Below, in pieces: positions 11,037-24,570 of a DNA stretch of 64,000 nucleotides. The stretch is taken from assembly GCA_037783545.1 (NCBI GenBank), contig JBBELK010000454.1:930001-994000 (forward strand). Reading direction: 5' to 3'. The DNA is from Henricia sp. BOLD:AAB3569. Its lineage: Eukaryota > Echinodermata > Asteroidea > Spinulosida > Echinasteridae. Each line of letters opens with the position of its first letter. The first letter of the stretch is position 1. Both the position numbers and the translations under genes were made by a program. The notes beneath the pieces are model-generated. The model worked only from the letters and a program-made list of their open reading frames with translations. It searched no databases and had not been told where the DNA came from.

Positions 11037-14000
11037 TAAGACTGTTACAAAAATGCTGTAAGCACACCAGTTTTATGCAGTTGTATAATATGATGTACTT
11101 CTGACTTTAACTGTAATTTCCAGTTTTTCACATTGTCAAAGGGAGACAAAAAATCATAATTGTTGTAAACAACTACATGTACATGCCTTAGGATCCAATT
11201 GAAAAAGTCTAAGATTAGATTGTCTTGGGACGCTGAGACACTATTAAGTTGTAGTGTACATAAATACTAAATTCTTTGCAAGCTTAATTCTTTGTGATTG
11301 TAGAAGTAAAACAATCATCCCTAGGGTTTTGAATGGGAATTAAAGTGTTATCCAATTTACAGTTGGCATCACACCTCAGGTTGACATAACAGATTGAATA
11401 AGAGAATTGATTGATAGGTCATTAGTAGCAAGACTAAGCCTTAATGAGATAGTGACTATTGGTTTCTTTGTATTGAGGCAAGTTGACAGTTTCACCCATC
11501 TAAGAAGTCTCCAGCAGGCATTCCCATGGAGCCCTGCAATCTGATTAAGGATGGTGCGCATCATCTTCAGTTTACCTGTCAAGAAGTCATGTCTGGAATG
11601 CCAAGCTCTCTGCCACTAACTGCTGTCACTATGCCAGTATTATCAAAAGGCTATCTCTAAACAGATATCCCGGAATAAAATACATGCTGCTGATAGCTTG
11701 TAACGGTGCCAGCCATTCTCAGTATGTTTATTATTATCCAGCTCTTGTATGTCTCAATCCTTGATTACCGCATCTCAGTCGCGCTTGGAATTTCATGCAC
11801 ACTTCGAGAGAAAAGAGAATTATAAGTGAGTGGCATTCTTATGGTGCTAGTGGGGCTCTTTCGGATGTGACTTTAATATTTTATCAACCAATACTGGTGG
11901 GAGATTTTGTGCGCTGTTTTAGATTTAAATGTAAAAGACAGGTCTTGAGCTTTGCATATTTATGAATGAGTCGATTTCTGCTCTCATTCTCTGGTATCAT
12001 AGGATTAGGAGTGATTTTTGAGTTTATGGGTAATAATTATGTAGCTTCTAGGTCTTGTTAATTTTGAGCATTGTAACCTTTTGCAAAATAAATTCTAGTC
12101 TGAATGCAGCCTATAGTACAGAAACTGTACAGGTAGGCACGTTTCACAAGATACCAAATTATTAAAGCAAATATGGTTTTTATGGACAAATTTCAAATTG
12201 GCGCTGGCAGCCTCGTTTCAGATGCTGAGCCCATTATATCTTTTAATTTGCAAATTTCATCACAAAAAAGCAATGAGAACCTCGTTTTCGATGATAATTT
12301 GAAATTACTCTGTAGGCCTACAGGTGTAATACCTTAGTTGGGCAGAAGAAGGTCTCACACCACCATTGACTGTGCACCCATGCAGTACCCATGACCCTAC
12401 CCATTCCCTGGTACAATGTGGTAACTCTCAGCAGCATTCCACAACCAAGTTTGTTTATCTTGGGGAGTCTGGAGCCAAATTGGCCTTGTCAAGTTATAAC
12501 TGTAGCACTAGCAGCTCAACAAGGAACAGCTTTTACTCAGTTTGGACAGATACTGTATTGCACTACTGCAACAGTGAAAGGAATATTCAAAGTGGACTTT
12601 TTCTTCGGTAGTAACATGTTAGCCATATCAAGTCCCAGCTAACTTTCCTGTACTACTTTTCCTTGAAATTTTTCCTTAAATTTTTTCATCCAACTTTCTG
12701 CCCAATAAAAATGAACAGGTCAAAACTAACTAGGGTAAATTTCCTGAATCAATGATAACTGAAGTGCAAAAGCGAATCACTTTTAGCAGCCAATCTGCGG
12801 TGAGTCTTTGATTATGGCATTGTTTAAACAGTGTGTTAATGTAATGTCCCTAAATTTCTTGTAAGTGATCCATTGTTCTCAAATTCGAGGTACAAATTTA
12901 GCTGAAAGCTGAAACACTTTTACCAAGCACATATGATGATGAGAACAGAAGGCTTAACAATTATGTTACAACCAAGGGCAAATTACATTACAGGATGTTT
13001 TTGTTTTCTGTTAACAAAGGAATAATAGCTGTCCGAATTATTCCAAGATCTGGCAAATTAATTTCCTGATTTGAACTCCTATCCCTGGATGACCCCAAGG
13101 ACCCAATCCAGGAAGTTGTTAGTTTGTAGCATCTGGGGCTTAGTTCAGACAATTACGTTTTCTTTGTTCTCCGTAATACTTTGTCTAAAGGCCTTTCTGC
13201 ATTGGACTTTGTTTGTCAAACTTATCAAGACGATGGGTATTTTTCCCATTTTTAATCCAGTACGGACAGCCTAGGAAGTTTTCCTAGAGTCCAGCGGTTA
13301 GGCCAACTTTTCCTGGCCAACTGCTGCCCAGGAAAATTGACCAGGTAACTTTTCCCGAGACAATAAGTCCAGTGCAGACACAGCGAGTAGGTAAAAGCGC
13401 TCTGGAAGCGTACGTCTAGGCTGTGAAGGTCATACTGCGAAGGGACAGTGCGCTTGCTCTTCCATGGTCTCTGTAAAAATCTTCCCGTGTCGAAACAGTC
13501 CAAATACGGACAGCAGTAAAATTTAGGGCCCATTTTTAATTTTAACATCGTCTCGGTTAAACCTCCCGAATGCGGATACATGGTATGCATTAGCTGTGCA
13601 ACTGTTCAAAAGTGCATCTATACCAAGCAAGAAAAAGAAACGCAAAATTTATCTAAATTTGATTGAAAAAGCAGTCAGTATGAAACTTGGAAATTTTCAG
13701 CACACATAAGCTTTATGCGGTCTTGTGAATATTTTGATGTCGACTTACGGTAATTACAAAATAATTATTTTAATTTGGTTATTATTTTTTTCTTCAGTAT
13801 ATTTATGAAATAATTGACTTGCACACAGGTTGGGCATGTAAGCAAACGTTTGGGTATTTATGAAATGAAATCTTTTGGTTCTTGTCCTTGTCTTCCGATT
13901 TGCAGCCATCACCAATGTAAAAACTTGTACAAGTACGCATTTTTTGTGAGTTCACACTAATATTGAAGTCCAATGTACGGGCAGTTCTGGTACTACAGTT

Positions 14001-17000
14001 ACTGACTTAAATGCACGCTTTGCCCGTCCCTCACTGCTCCAAAGTATAGCTGATATTTATTTAACGATAACCAAACAGGAAGCTGAGTAACTTTAAATGT
14101 GTACAAAACCAACATTGGCCGAAATTGCAATCTGTAGTGTTAAAGGAAAGCTCATTTATTTTGGCTAGTTTACCTTTGATACAAAGCAACAATGAATATT
14201 GACCATCGGGGATTGCTGAACACTGGAACAGAACTGAAAGTAAATATTAAAAGTGCAGTGGCCACTTTTTATCTCAAAATATTCAATGCGTGATTAGTAA
14301 CTTTCTGCGCAATAAACCCCATTGATTGATTTAAAAAAAAAAAAAAAATAGATGATTTTTAATCGGTAAAATTTTACTTGTTTCCAGATATATGCTTGGT
14401 TCTTTTCTTTACAAGGGAATTAAAATTGTCCCTTTCTTTGATTGAACTTGCTATAGTTTTTTTATTTTATTGTGCCACCCTCAAAATGTTGCAGCTAGAG
14501 AAGGTTAAGTGCCGACTTTTCCCCCCAAAAGTTTGTTTTGATCGAAACAAAATATCAAACATTTATCTTTGCATTGTTTAATGTACCCTATATTTTTCCT
14601 GTTTGATGTTTGAATTACAGATGCATTGAGCAGGCTGCATCTGGGTTCTTTTCCAGTTTGGTATTTCTTGAAAGAAGCTGAATTGTTTTGCCTAAAGGTA
14701 AGATTTCAATTTATTTTAGTTTGCGGCCTTAATCATAATTGAGTTACACCACAATGGCTTACGTGAAAATGCGGTGCCTATTTTCCACGAAAACACCATG
14801 AAAATGTTTCTGAGAAAATGTGATATTTGCCATTTTTTTACATGAAAAAGTGGCCATTTAATGACATTAACAATATTCTATTTTTCAAAAGTGATTTCAT
14901 TATTTTTGTAAATATACGGTACTACATTAACTACTACACGTATACGGTACTACATTAGCAACCAAAAAGTGCAATGAACACTAGAGTTTGCATGAATGAA
15001 TTCTCCCGCCTCCCTAAATTATGATCATTATAATCAATAACTGACTGTTGATTCCAAGTATTTAGCGCTGAGTACAGTGTGATACGAACAGGTGCGAATA
15101 TTTAACCACTTTGTGCAAGACATTATCTGACGAAATGACGTTGGTCAAGGCGCGAGGATCATAGGCACACCTGTGATTTTCGCATGATTTTGTAAACAAT
15201 TGAATGTATTTAACAGGACTTTGCTTGGAATCAGTCATGTGCAGTAAACTCTCGTTACAACGCCCCTGATATAAAGCTCTTTCTGATATAAAGCTCCCTT
15301 TTAAACGTCCCAGCAATTACTCTATTTATTGGTTATAGTGCTAAGGCTCGCATTTGTTCGGTCCATTGAAGAGCGCATTAATGATTTTACTGTAGTACAT
15401 TTTTTCCCCTTTGTGTGTGTAGAGAGAGTGGGGTGGTATAAAGGGAGGGTAGGGCGATTAGAGGATTGAGTTAGCATTTTTCACATGTACTTGATAAAAT
15501 CTTTTTGTTTGTGTGGGTAATTCATGTTATAATAATGTACGTGTATATATCCTAATGCTTCACATGATTACTGTACCCCTAGTCATTGGGCTCTTCATAG
15601 TATTTCTTAATTTTACCTCGGCTTTTATGGGTGGAAAGAGGCAGTTTGTCGCAAAGTGCCTTGCCCAAGGACGAGACCAAGTTCAATTGTGAGGATGTAT
15701 TCAATTCTTGATTACCGTAGATAACCCTGAATATGTGTAAATCCACTGCACATCTGTTCATGAATATTCATTAAGCATTAGATATGGACGATTGGCTCAG
15801 AGTGAAGGATCCTTTACATTGTTAGTAATGCATTGGAATTAATGATTCATCGAGCTGCTCGCTATTTCCTGGTATTAAGTGTCTGTCATCTGGGTAACGC
15901 AAGAGCATTTTGGCTTTGTTTGAAGTTGGCAGAATTTAATTGGAAATTAATAATTGACGCGTTGTCGTCATTTGTTCCCTGGACACAAAAGGAGCATTTA
16001 TTTGCAAATGAGTGACAACTTCATCAGAAAGGTCAGAAAACCTTTCGTTTAATAATTTATATCCATGCGTCAACACAGCCAACTCATTTTTGTGAAAAAA
16101 AGTGCCCTTTCATAAAAGAAAAGTTTATTGGATGGCTTTTCTCAGAAGTCCTCAATGTCGGACAATTTGTGTTTTGTCAATGTTTGCAAGGTTTGGATTG
16201 TGTCTAAATTTTATGTAATGATTCCCAAAAGAGAGCACATCACTTTATACTGTACACCAAAATTGCAACTTGGTTGTGGTACTTAAAAAATGAACTATGT
16301 ATGTATGGCAGAATTTGGACATCATTGTAGAGGTGTGCCAAATTGTTTTTAAGTTTTCAAATGTTTGATAAATGACATACATGTTGTAAGATGCTACCGT
16401 AATAATGATGTCACTTTGGCCTTGATTTTTGTCTAAATTTGAAAGGGCACTTTGGCCAACTGGAAGGGCACCACGGCCCAGTGTTGCTCCAAATGTGTAT
16501 TGGTTATACACAAGCCTCATGAAATTTAAGAGTAGGCCGACAGGGCATGCACGCTAACTTTTCTTCAAAGTATGAGATAAGAATAAAAGGTGAAATTCTA
16601 TTTTGTTTTTCCTGATTGCAATGTAGAGCAAAGGTCTGAGACATTAGGGAAATAATGCATGGATCGTGACTCAACTTGACTCCATTTGCACAAGCAAAAA
16701 CAGTTTTGTCCACATTTCTTGAGGAATGACTCTGTTTGATTATCAGACTTGGGAAGTACACCCCAAGGTCCCTTGAAGCAAAAACCAGAAGGCCTGGCGA
16801 CAATGCCTGTTGGGAATTTTCTATAAAGTCACTGAACTGGTGACAGGGTTCCTTGCCATCCTGCAAATCGGAGGAAAACTTGGGAGGTGAGGTTTCCCTT
16901 TTACCATTCGGAGAATTCAAGAATTCAAGTCAGGGAATTTGATTGGTCCAAAAGAGAAAGTGGTCGGCATGTTATGTTTTGTCTAATGACTGAACAGTGT

Positions 17001-17783
17001 ATCCACTGGGTCCACTGGATGATTGGTGTGTCATACTGGAAATAGGTTGAAACAATTATCCTGGAATTTTGAAGAATCATCAGGAGGAAAACGTAGGAAA
17101 TTTTGTTTTCGTAAAAGTTTATTATGCAGATGATACAATGGCGCTTTAGGGCTTCAAGTTTGCTTTGTTAAAACTCGTTGATCAAACGTTTAGCTAACAT
17201 TCCCCTTGTTCTCCTGTGTCATAAAATAAAATTTGACAAAAATCTTTAAAAGTGGAAAAAAAGAGGCCGTTTCTTTCTGGTTTCAAATTAAAGCAAAGAA
17301 ATGCATGATCTTTCGTATGCCCGTAAAAGCAAGCTTGAACCAACAGATAATCTTTGACCCCTTTAACTTCCGAAAAAATCCTCCCACTCACCCTCCATTG
17401 CCCCACCCCCTAAATGAGGGATGTTCCTGTCCCAATTAAGCCAAAGTAATTAAAAATCTGAAGGTCGCACATGAGGTGTGCCTCATTTCCAGCCTCTCTC
17501 TAATGATTAATGATTGTGTCTTGCTGGCAACCAGGTGAAAGTTTCACAGTGTGTGGGCGCGTACAGTAGTTGTGAAAATAGCATCGTACAAGGATGTTTT
17601 CAGTTTCAACATGTATCGGAACCAGGACTTTTTACTGAAATTACTTGCAGGTGATAGTGTAATCAACTGCAACCTTTTCCTGATCCCCCAAATCCTAGAA
17701 GATTTTAGAGGATTGAGGCTAAACGAATTTTGAAAGTTTAAAGGATTTGGGAGGATTGAGGTTGAGTGGTTGTTGATGCCAGG
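11037..17783. other. Noncoding stretch, no gene seen
   Basis: About 6.7 kb without a supportable exon. 13,612-13,760 is a repeat ('ttttcagcacacataagctttatg') also found at 46,939-47,004 plus 47,403-47,480, where another element interrupts it. 14,334-14,348 is an A run. 14,915-14,960 has a short tandem repeat containing 'tatacggtactacatta'. Confidence 0.5.
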
Positions 17784-18132
17784 TAGATTGGTTCCCGATC
17801 CCTATAGATCGGTTCGCTTATTGCGAAAATATAGGGATCGGTAAAGGGCAGCCATGACGGGCAGAATTCTGCCCGTCACGTGGTTATTATTATTTATTTT
17901 TTGTAAGTAAGTGCGCAGATTTTGCATTGACATTTGTAACTTGGCCGTGCGTGTCGAACATATCCAATTATGTAAATAAAGTACATTGCCTAAAGCAAAG
18001 GGCTTGGCCAATTTTTAAATATAAAAAACACAATGCGCACGCGCAAAGACAACCAATTACAGATCAAGATAAAGCGCACTTTACCTGTCCTTATATGCTC
18101 ATGTGTGGAATATGTGGACGGGAACCAGTCTA
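17784..18132. mobile_element. Inverted-repeat element with 9-bp target duplication
   Basis: The 9-mer GATGCCAGG stands at 17775-17783 and again at 18133-18141, exactly flanking termini 'tagattggttcccg' and 'cgggaaccagtcta'. The left end contains two further hairpins ('ccgatccctata'/'tatagggatcgg' and 'gacgggcagaattctgcccgtc'). A 9-bp duplication with short inverted ends fits a Mutator-like non-autonomous element. 349 bp, no coding capacity. Confidence 0.75.
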
Positions 18133-18141
18133 GATGCCAGG

Positions 18142-20339
18142 ATGATTTTGGAGAATTGAGGTTGAATGGTCGAACAAAGAGAGGAGGGCTTTAGGGAATT
18201 TAAAAAAAAAAGATATAGGGCCTATTTCGTCCAGTGTGAGTACCGGTAGCTCCCCCTGGTAAAGGTACTTGGCCCTGAAGTAAACGATGGGTTTGCGGAG
18301 GGAACGTTTATAGTGGAGTTCCAGTAAAGTTAGAAGAACACCGCTTTTGATGTGAAATTGCATTATGCCTTAAACGGAAGGATGCTAAGGGTTTCAAATC
18401 TGGGAAGTGTTTTCTTCCCTCACAGTAAGTACACCTGGTCAAATGACCCAGATGAAGTCACTGGCAACACACCGGTAATCACTGTCAATTTGTCATTTAG
18501 TATAAACAGGTGCAGAGTACCTGTGATGAAGCAGATGGTAGTGACCTGACCAGCTGCCATGTTTTCACGTACCGGGCTAAACACACATACATGTAAGACC
18601 GTAACCCAGAAACATCTTCACCAATATTTTCTGACTGGTTTCAGAAATTGGCAATGGCAGTCAAAATCTGCTTTATGCCCAAATATCCTTTACTTTATCC
18701 CAAAATCTGATTAACTCGGAGCTAGATTCTATTACCATGCCTCAGATTTCACCACGGGAAAAAACATTGTCATTCTTACATATGTACATGTACATCCTAC
18801 CGGTAGGGGCCTTTGGGGTGTTTTAAAAGGGCACTTCCATTAGATAACTTTAAAATGTCTGTCGGAAGACAGCAAAAAGGCACCGAGGCCAAGACCAGGG
18901 GCAATGGAGGCAATTGCCTTCTAACCTCCCTGAACTTTGAGTCTTGCATTACTGTCAAAAGTAAAAAGGTACATGTATACTCTGTCGACCAATATTAGCT
19001 TGCCAGTTTGGATCACTGTTTTGTGTGGATTTTGCAGAACGCAAAGATGTCATGATGGTAAACAATTTAGTCGGAGATTGTTTGAATTCATGCTGTAATT
19101 GGTGATTTTTGTATCTTGACAAAAATATTTTCTCTTAAATTTTTGCAGTTGCATTTTATCATTTCCACCCAATAAAAACACATCATTAAAGTTCAAGAGA
19201 CAACAAACCTTTTCAATTGTTGGAACTCATCTGTTTTCTAAAAATCCTGGGCAATTTTAATTGAGCTGCAATTGAAGCAACTGAGAAAGGAAATGAACGA
19301 GGAAGGGACACAGCCATCTTTTGTAGTGGAAGGACTCCGGAATCTTTTGTGTGTGGAGTGTTTTTGTTAATATCCAACAGGATCAGGATGATACACAGGT
19401 TGGTGTGAGCTGAAGCGACCCGTCATCCTGGTGCCTGGGTGGGTGGCACTGAAAACATGAAATTAGTAAGAGACAGGTGCTTCCAGACTGGATCAGACTT
19501 CAGAAGATTGGTTTGAAAAAATAACTCGGGTGGCCGAGCGAGCTGGCCGAGGAAGTGGGCCCAGTGTTATGGGTTGGTCAGAGCACCCACGCATGAAGTA
19601 GAGAATCTCCCGTGAAGGAGTTCACTTGCCGTGTTTCTACCTTGTCCCATGGGCCGGCTGTCAGCACTGTCAATCACCCAGTCGGTACATTCTGGGTATC
19701 CTGATTAACCTAATGGTTTCGGACTGTTTTCGTGAAATCAACCTTTTTTTGTGAAATCGGCAGGTGGGCACCTCTCTTTGTGTAATCTAATGCAATGGTC
19801 ATGGACCAAGGTTATCACCGTTTACTAAAACTTTGTGCATGTACCCGAGGTGGTTGTACCATTTGATGCCTTAGGATCTCCTGCAGACATGTAGTCAGTA
19901 GACATTTACCCAACAGGAATGATTCAGACAGGCACGTCTTTTGTCGTCACGCACAATAAAAAGCACTAGGGGGTTGTCCGATAGAATTTTGTTCCCAAAA
20001 CATTGTCTGGTTATCAACAAATAAAAAGTGCACATCGGCTTGGGTTTCTGCTGAGTTTTTATGCTCAACATACATAGTATTCTTTATTTGTGTTCAAGTT
20101 GTACAAGATGTGTTGGACGTTCATTTTTTTTTTTTTTCCATATCCGTACCTGTATTAAACCCATGCTATCGGATGATCAAATAATTGAATACCGGTATGT
20201 ACATTGTACATGTATTTGGATGGGGACACACTACTTCCCCAAAAGCAACTTACACTTATGCAGATTTTTAAACATCGAATCACATTTGGGGGTTTGGAGA
20301 TAAAATTACTTTTTTTGAGGTACATGTAGGGCTCATGTC
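18142..20339. other. Noncoding stretch with dispersed repeat fragments
   Basis: No coding exon found. 18,815-18,960 ('gggcacttccatta' ... 'ggaggcaattgccttct') belongs to a repeat family also seen at 23,738-23,835 and more weakly at 45,840-45,920. Confidence 0.5.
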
Positions 20340-20428
20340 CCCACCCCCCACCACCACCACCACCCCCCCCCTCCCCCCCGCCACCACCCCCCTCCCCCCC
20401 GCCACCACCCCCCTCCCCCCCGCCCAAG
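20340..20428. repeat. C-rich minisatellite
   Basis: Cytosine-rich tract with a roughly 24-bp unit of the form CCACC plus C runs broken by T and G, about three units after a CCA run. It creates an artificial glycine/tryptophan-rich frame on the minus strand. Strand-asymmetric C runs of this sort can form i-motif/G-quadruplex structures. Confidence 0.85.
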
Positions 20429-23021
20429 AACATCCCTCTTGGCCCCTTTCTTGGTGATACCACTGCCTTGCAAGTTGCAGAGACACACTGGGCCAGTTTT
20501 ACCCCAAAAGTGCAATATGGACAATGTTTTGTACATCTAGCTTGTGACCCAGTTCCGCTTTTTTAACCCACTCATGGGCGACTTCTGTTTAGTAAGAGGC
20601 CCCTTTTGGGTAATGTACCCAGTACTTGTACCTCTACTAAATGACAGTCAGCAACAAAGACTGACAATCTGATGGATGTCTTCCTGTCTCCAAATCGGGG
20701 ACAATAAATTGGAAAAATAGAAGATGTTTTGTGAATTATAATACAAATCACAAATCAAAAACAGTCTGGTCAGCCAGCCAGCCGGCTACCGGAAGTGGAC
20801 AGACAAAAAGCATGGTTACGATGTACAGTGGAGACCATAATAGGAAAAGACTTTCTCTGTGTTGGTTTTGCCAGAAGCCAAGGTTAGAGCACTCTAGCAG
20901 TAACAGAACTCTAGCTGATTGGTCAATAGATTAGCTCATGAGGCTTTGGTCTTGAATTTTCTATCTTTCGAATGGCCATGCAGTATGCATGCAGAAATTG
21001 GAAAATTGACTTTGATGTGCTGTTGCTGCTAAGGAGAAATTCATGTGCCATAAAAACCTGGGTATGAGGTGTAGGCCTAGTCGCTTCTAAGGCGCACCTC
21101 TAATTTTAGACATCAGTGTCAGAAGAAGATAAAATGCACCAAACGGTAACGTTTTGGCTGCGAGGCTGTTACTACACTGTTAAGTGTGTCTCTTTGTCAA
21201 CGTGGTTCATCCCATTCTAGCTACATTTTAGATTATAGACGCCTGGCCTGTTGTCTACACACACAAAAGGTGCATATCTGTCCCCAATCTCCCCAAATTT
21301 AAGGCACTTGTGTCGACATTTATCCCTACGCAAAGACGGCTTACGTGCATAAAAATTGTTTACACCTTGCTTGCACGCCAGCTGAAATATTTGAGTCGTG
21401 AATGTGACATAATGGACAGGGACACATTTGATCAAGGGCACAAAAAAAGTCAACATGCTCTTTATATTCAAGATAACCGTAGTCATTAAACGTGACCGAA
21501 AAATAAAATCTGGACAGAGTGCCGTGAACTTTTTACGATCCAGCCATATGTTTTTCCCCGAAATTATAAAACCAGATGATATTGTTTAAGCCATCGGATG
21601 ATATCGTGAGTCGTCTTCAAATTAGACTTTTGTTATCCCTGAATTTTTATGGTAAGAATGTTTTAGTGGTTGACTTTTTTAAGCTGTTCGTGCTTGGGCT
21701 TTTAACTAAAATTGTCCAGGTCAGTTTTACAAACAAAAAAAATTCAATTGCGGACAATTTGTCAAGCATGCGGTGGTCTTACAACTGTGATCACTGATGC
21801 GTGTCGAGTTGATTTCTGAGTGATCCGTTTTCATCCCAGTCTTGGGAGAAATTTTCCGAGTAAAGAATTTGAAAGTAAACAAGGGTATGAAATGGTTAAA
21901 GTGCCAATCAACTTGGCAAGTTTTGCTGAATTGGTTTATTTTTTGCATGCCGTGTATTTTCAATATTTCGATTATTTTTCCAACAGCTCCATGAAGCACA
22001 ATTAGGCGCTCCATGAAGCACAATTAGGCGCAGGTGCTTGCAAGACATTTACATACAATAGAAGTTATATTTTGGTCCCTGGGACCAAATTGAAAACCCA
22101 ATCGTAAACAATTTCTGTCACTCGGTGAAACAAGTTCAGGTCCATCATTGGGAATCTCCCCTCCTAAGAAAAATGGAGCAGTCCATGCGAACTTTTGTCC
22201 TGGCAATGTGCCATTACCATTTGTGCACGCTTCAATTGGAGTAAAGAATAACTCAAGTGTTTTGTTGATATTTTTATGGGCAGCGTTCCCGCTCTGGGAA
22301 TCACTTTGTATTAAGGACCAATAGGATGAGCCTGGTTTTTATCTTTCTCTTAATTTTACTCTTTTGAGTGACGCACTTTGGACATAATATCACAGTTTCA
22401 CAAAATGCGAGGTCCGGGTATCGTAATCTTTCCACACAATGATTTCATGATAATGAATCATACGATCCTTGTGTGATGTATTTAATCGACACCCTGCTAA
22501 GTTTCTCATTAGGGCATACACACTTCAGTAACGCCATGGTAGTACATGTATGCTGATAAGTTACACCAATTAATTTTCAGCTGTTCCCTAATTTTGCACA
22601 CCTTTTATGGAGATTTGTTTGTACTTTTGGGGTTACAATGTAATAAAGTGGTTTATCTTTGGTTTATTCGAAAATGGTCTACCTTACATGTAGGCCTAGT
22701 TGTCTGAATCATCCACAAACAAATGTTTTTAGTTTAACTTAATTTTTTTCTGTTCCACTACTTGTGCTCCCTCTTTGAGACTTCTTCACTGTTCAACTGC
22801 TTCAGAACCACCACAGCACCAATTTTGAACATTCACAGTGTGGACAGATTTTTCATTCTACCTGATCGTAGACTAAACACCCAACATTTCAACATTAGCA
22901 AATAGTAGAAAACAACGACAGTTTCTAGTGGCAAACAAAAGTTTAAAAGTTTTAGCTTTCAGTGGTGCTGCCGCAGCTGTCGTTCTGTCACCATTCAATT
23001 TCCGTTTGTCACAATTTACAG
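20429..23021. other. Noncoding stretch, no gene seen
   Basis: No supportable exon. 21,985-22,030 contains a 27-bp direct duplication ('ctccatgaagcacaattagg', with the following bases, twice in tandem). Confidence 0.5.
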
Positions 23022-23393
23022 GGGGTTTGCTGGAGCTAAAGTGGGTTAGTCCAAAATGCCCTCCCATTCAAACGGTGATGATACAAATGTAACCGAACTC
23101 CAGAGCTACAGTTTCAGAGGAGCTAAAATGTGGTCAAATTTGATAGCATTAACATTGGCCAGATGCCACAGAGCGAGGTCAGTTGCGTTCAGTCGGTAAA
23201 TAATGGTGGAGCTAAGTCATAAAAAAAGCCTGCTGTGCTAAAAATGGAGCTAGCCCTACAAATTTTGGGGCTAAATTTTGGGAGGGCTAGCCCCGGAGCT
23301 AGCCCCAGAGGTTGAGCTAAATTGCGTTCTAACGACAGGAGTTTGGGTGGAGCTAGCTAGCTCCAGAGATAGCCCCCCAGTCTGAATGACCTA
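23022..23393 (-). mobile_element. 'GGGGCTAGCTCC' repeat, uninterrupted copy
   Basis: Reverse-orientation relative of 27,991-29,210. It matches both flanks of the insertion in that copy: 'agcacagc..gggtttct..tatgactta' joined directly to 'gctccaccatta' on the complementary strand. It therefore serves as the empty site. It has plain TA at 23047, 23213, 23300, 23354 and 23358, where the other copy has TACATGTA or TACGGTA. Confidence 0.8.
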
Positions 23394-24429
23394 AACTTAA
23401 CTTGCCAATGCCAGTGTGAAGCGCCTTTTTTGAGGCATGCATAACAAAAGCTTATCCACCATTTACCAGTATGTAAATTAGTGGAGGTCACCTGCCCTCC
23501 CCCTCCTCTCCACAGTGACCACAAATGGTTTGTGTGGAGCAAAATGTCGTTATCAATAGTCCATTTGTTATAGGAAATATAAAGTAGCCTTTGGTCGGTC
23601 CTATTGTGACTTTTGAGGGAGTCAGTGGATTTGTTACAGTAATGTTTGCTACAGAGAAAGGTATTAATATGGGCTTCTAATATAGTGTGATACGTGCTTT
23701 AAATTTTACCACTTGCAAATTTCATAGTCTGCAAATGGCACTTCCATTTGAAAATAAAAATGTCTGAGAATTTGCAAAAGGGCATTAAGGCCACAATCGG
23801 AGGCAATGAAGGCAATTGCCTTCTGAGCACTTTTGATGCATTCAAATACATAAAATTTTGTAAATTAAACTAAACATCGAACATTATCCACCGGTCAAAA
23901 GTTTGAGTACACAAACAGTTGCAGAAAACAAATGGTTTTAAACACTTCTAAATAAACGCCTACAATGTCCTTTTTCGAAGTGTTTAGCAAAACTTAAATG
24001 GAGTACAAGATTGTAAACCATAAAAAAACCTTTGTTTTCAGTAGATGTCTCAAGTATTTCACTTGTACTCTGCATGTGTGTAGCCGTTATTCCAAATATA
24101 GTCCTGCGAGGCCCCCCAAGGAATTTTGTGACCCAGATTTTCAGGCACTCTTTACAAAACATACGTCATTTAGCTGTGTATGCAATGTACATATGGTCTA
24201 TGTATGGGAAGCTTCTTGGGAGTAATCTCTCATGACCTGCCTATTTACATGTAGGATTACACCTTACATCGGGTCAAAGTTTGCTAAAAGCACAGAGAGT
24301 AAATACCTACAGACAGGTGTGTGGCGTGTCTACATCAGATTTATATTTTTCAGTAAAAGGTAAAGGCCTCTTGTATCATTTGCAATGACCTCAGATCTAG
24401 TATCTGTAGACCATACAAATACATGTATA
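23394..24429. other. Noncoding stretch with repeat fragments
   Basis: 23,738-23,835 belongs to the 'ggcaattgccttct' repeat family. 24,363-24,395 carries the terminus 'aaggcctcttgtatcatttg' shared with 27,062, 40,464 and 45,466. No gene. Confidence 0.5.
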
Positions 24430-24570
24430 TGTAGCTGCCATCTTGTAGGGCAGTTTCTTTGTTCCTTGAGGACATGCATGGTTGCCCATTTTGTGCTTAC
24501 ATGTACATGTACATGTACCTTGTTGACCAATTTAAGTGACAAAAATGACACAAGATGAGAGCTATTTGAA
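24430..24570. mobile_element. MITE of the TAGACCGTATCG family with expanded CATGTA
   Basis: Matches the element at 3,937 through 'gccatcttgtagggcag', 'tttctttgttccttgagg' and 'caagatg.gagctatt'. Its outermost ends are eroded. At 24498-24517 it has TA plus three CATGTA units where the 4-kb copy has a simple TA. Confidence 0.75.

Noticed and set aside
12366..12642. Two overlapping open frames of about 80 codons
   Set aside because: No splice sites, no domain and no frame preference.
20155..20536. Glycine-rich frames on the minus strand
   Set aside because: Produced by the C-rich minisatellite; no signal or domain outside it.
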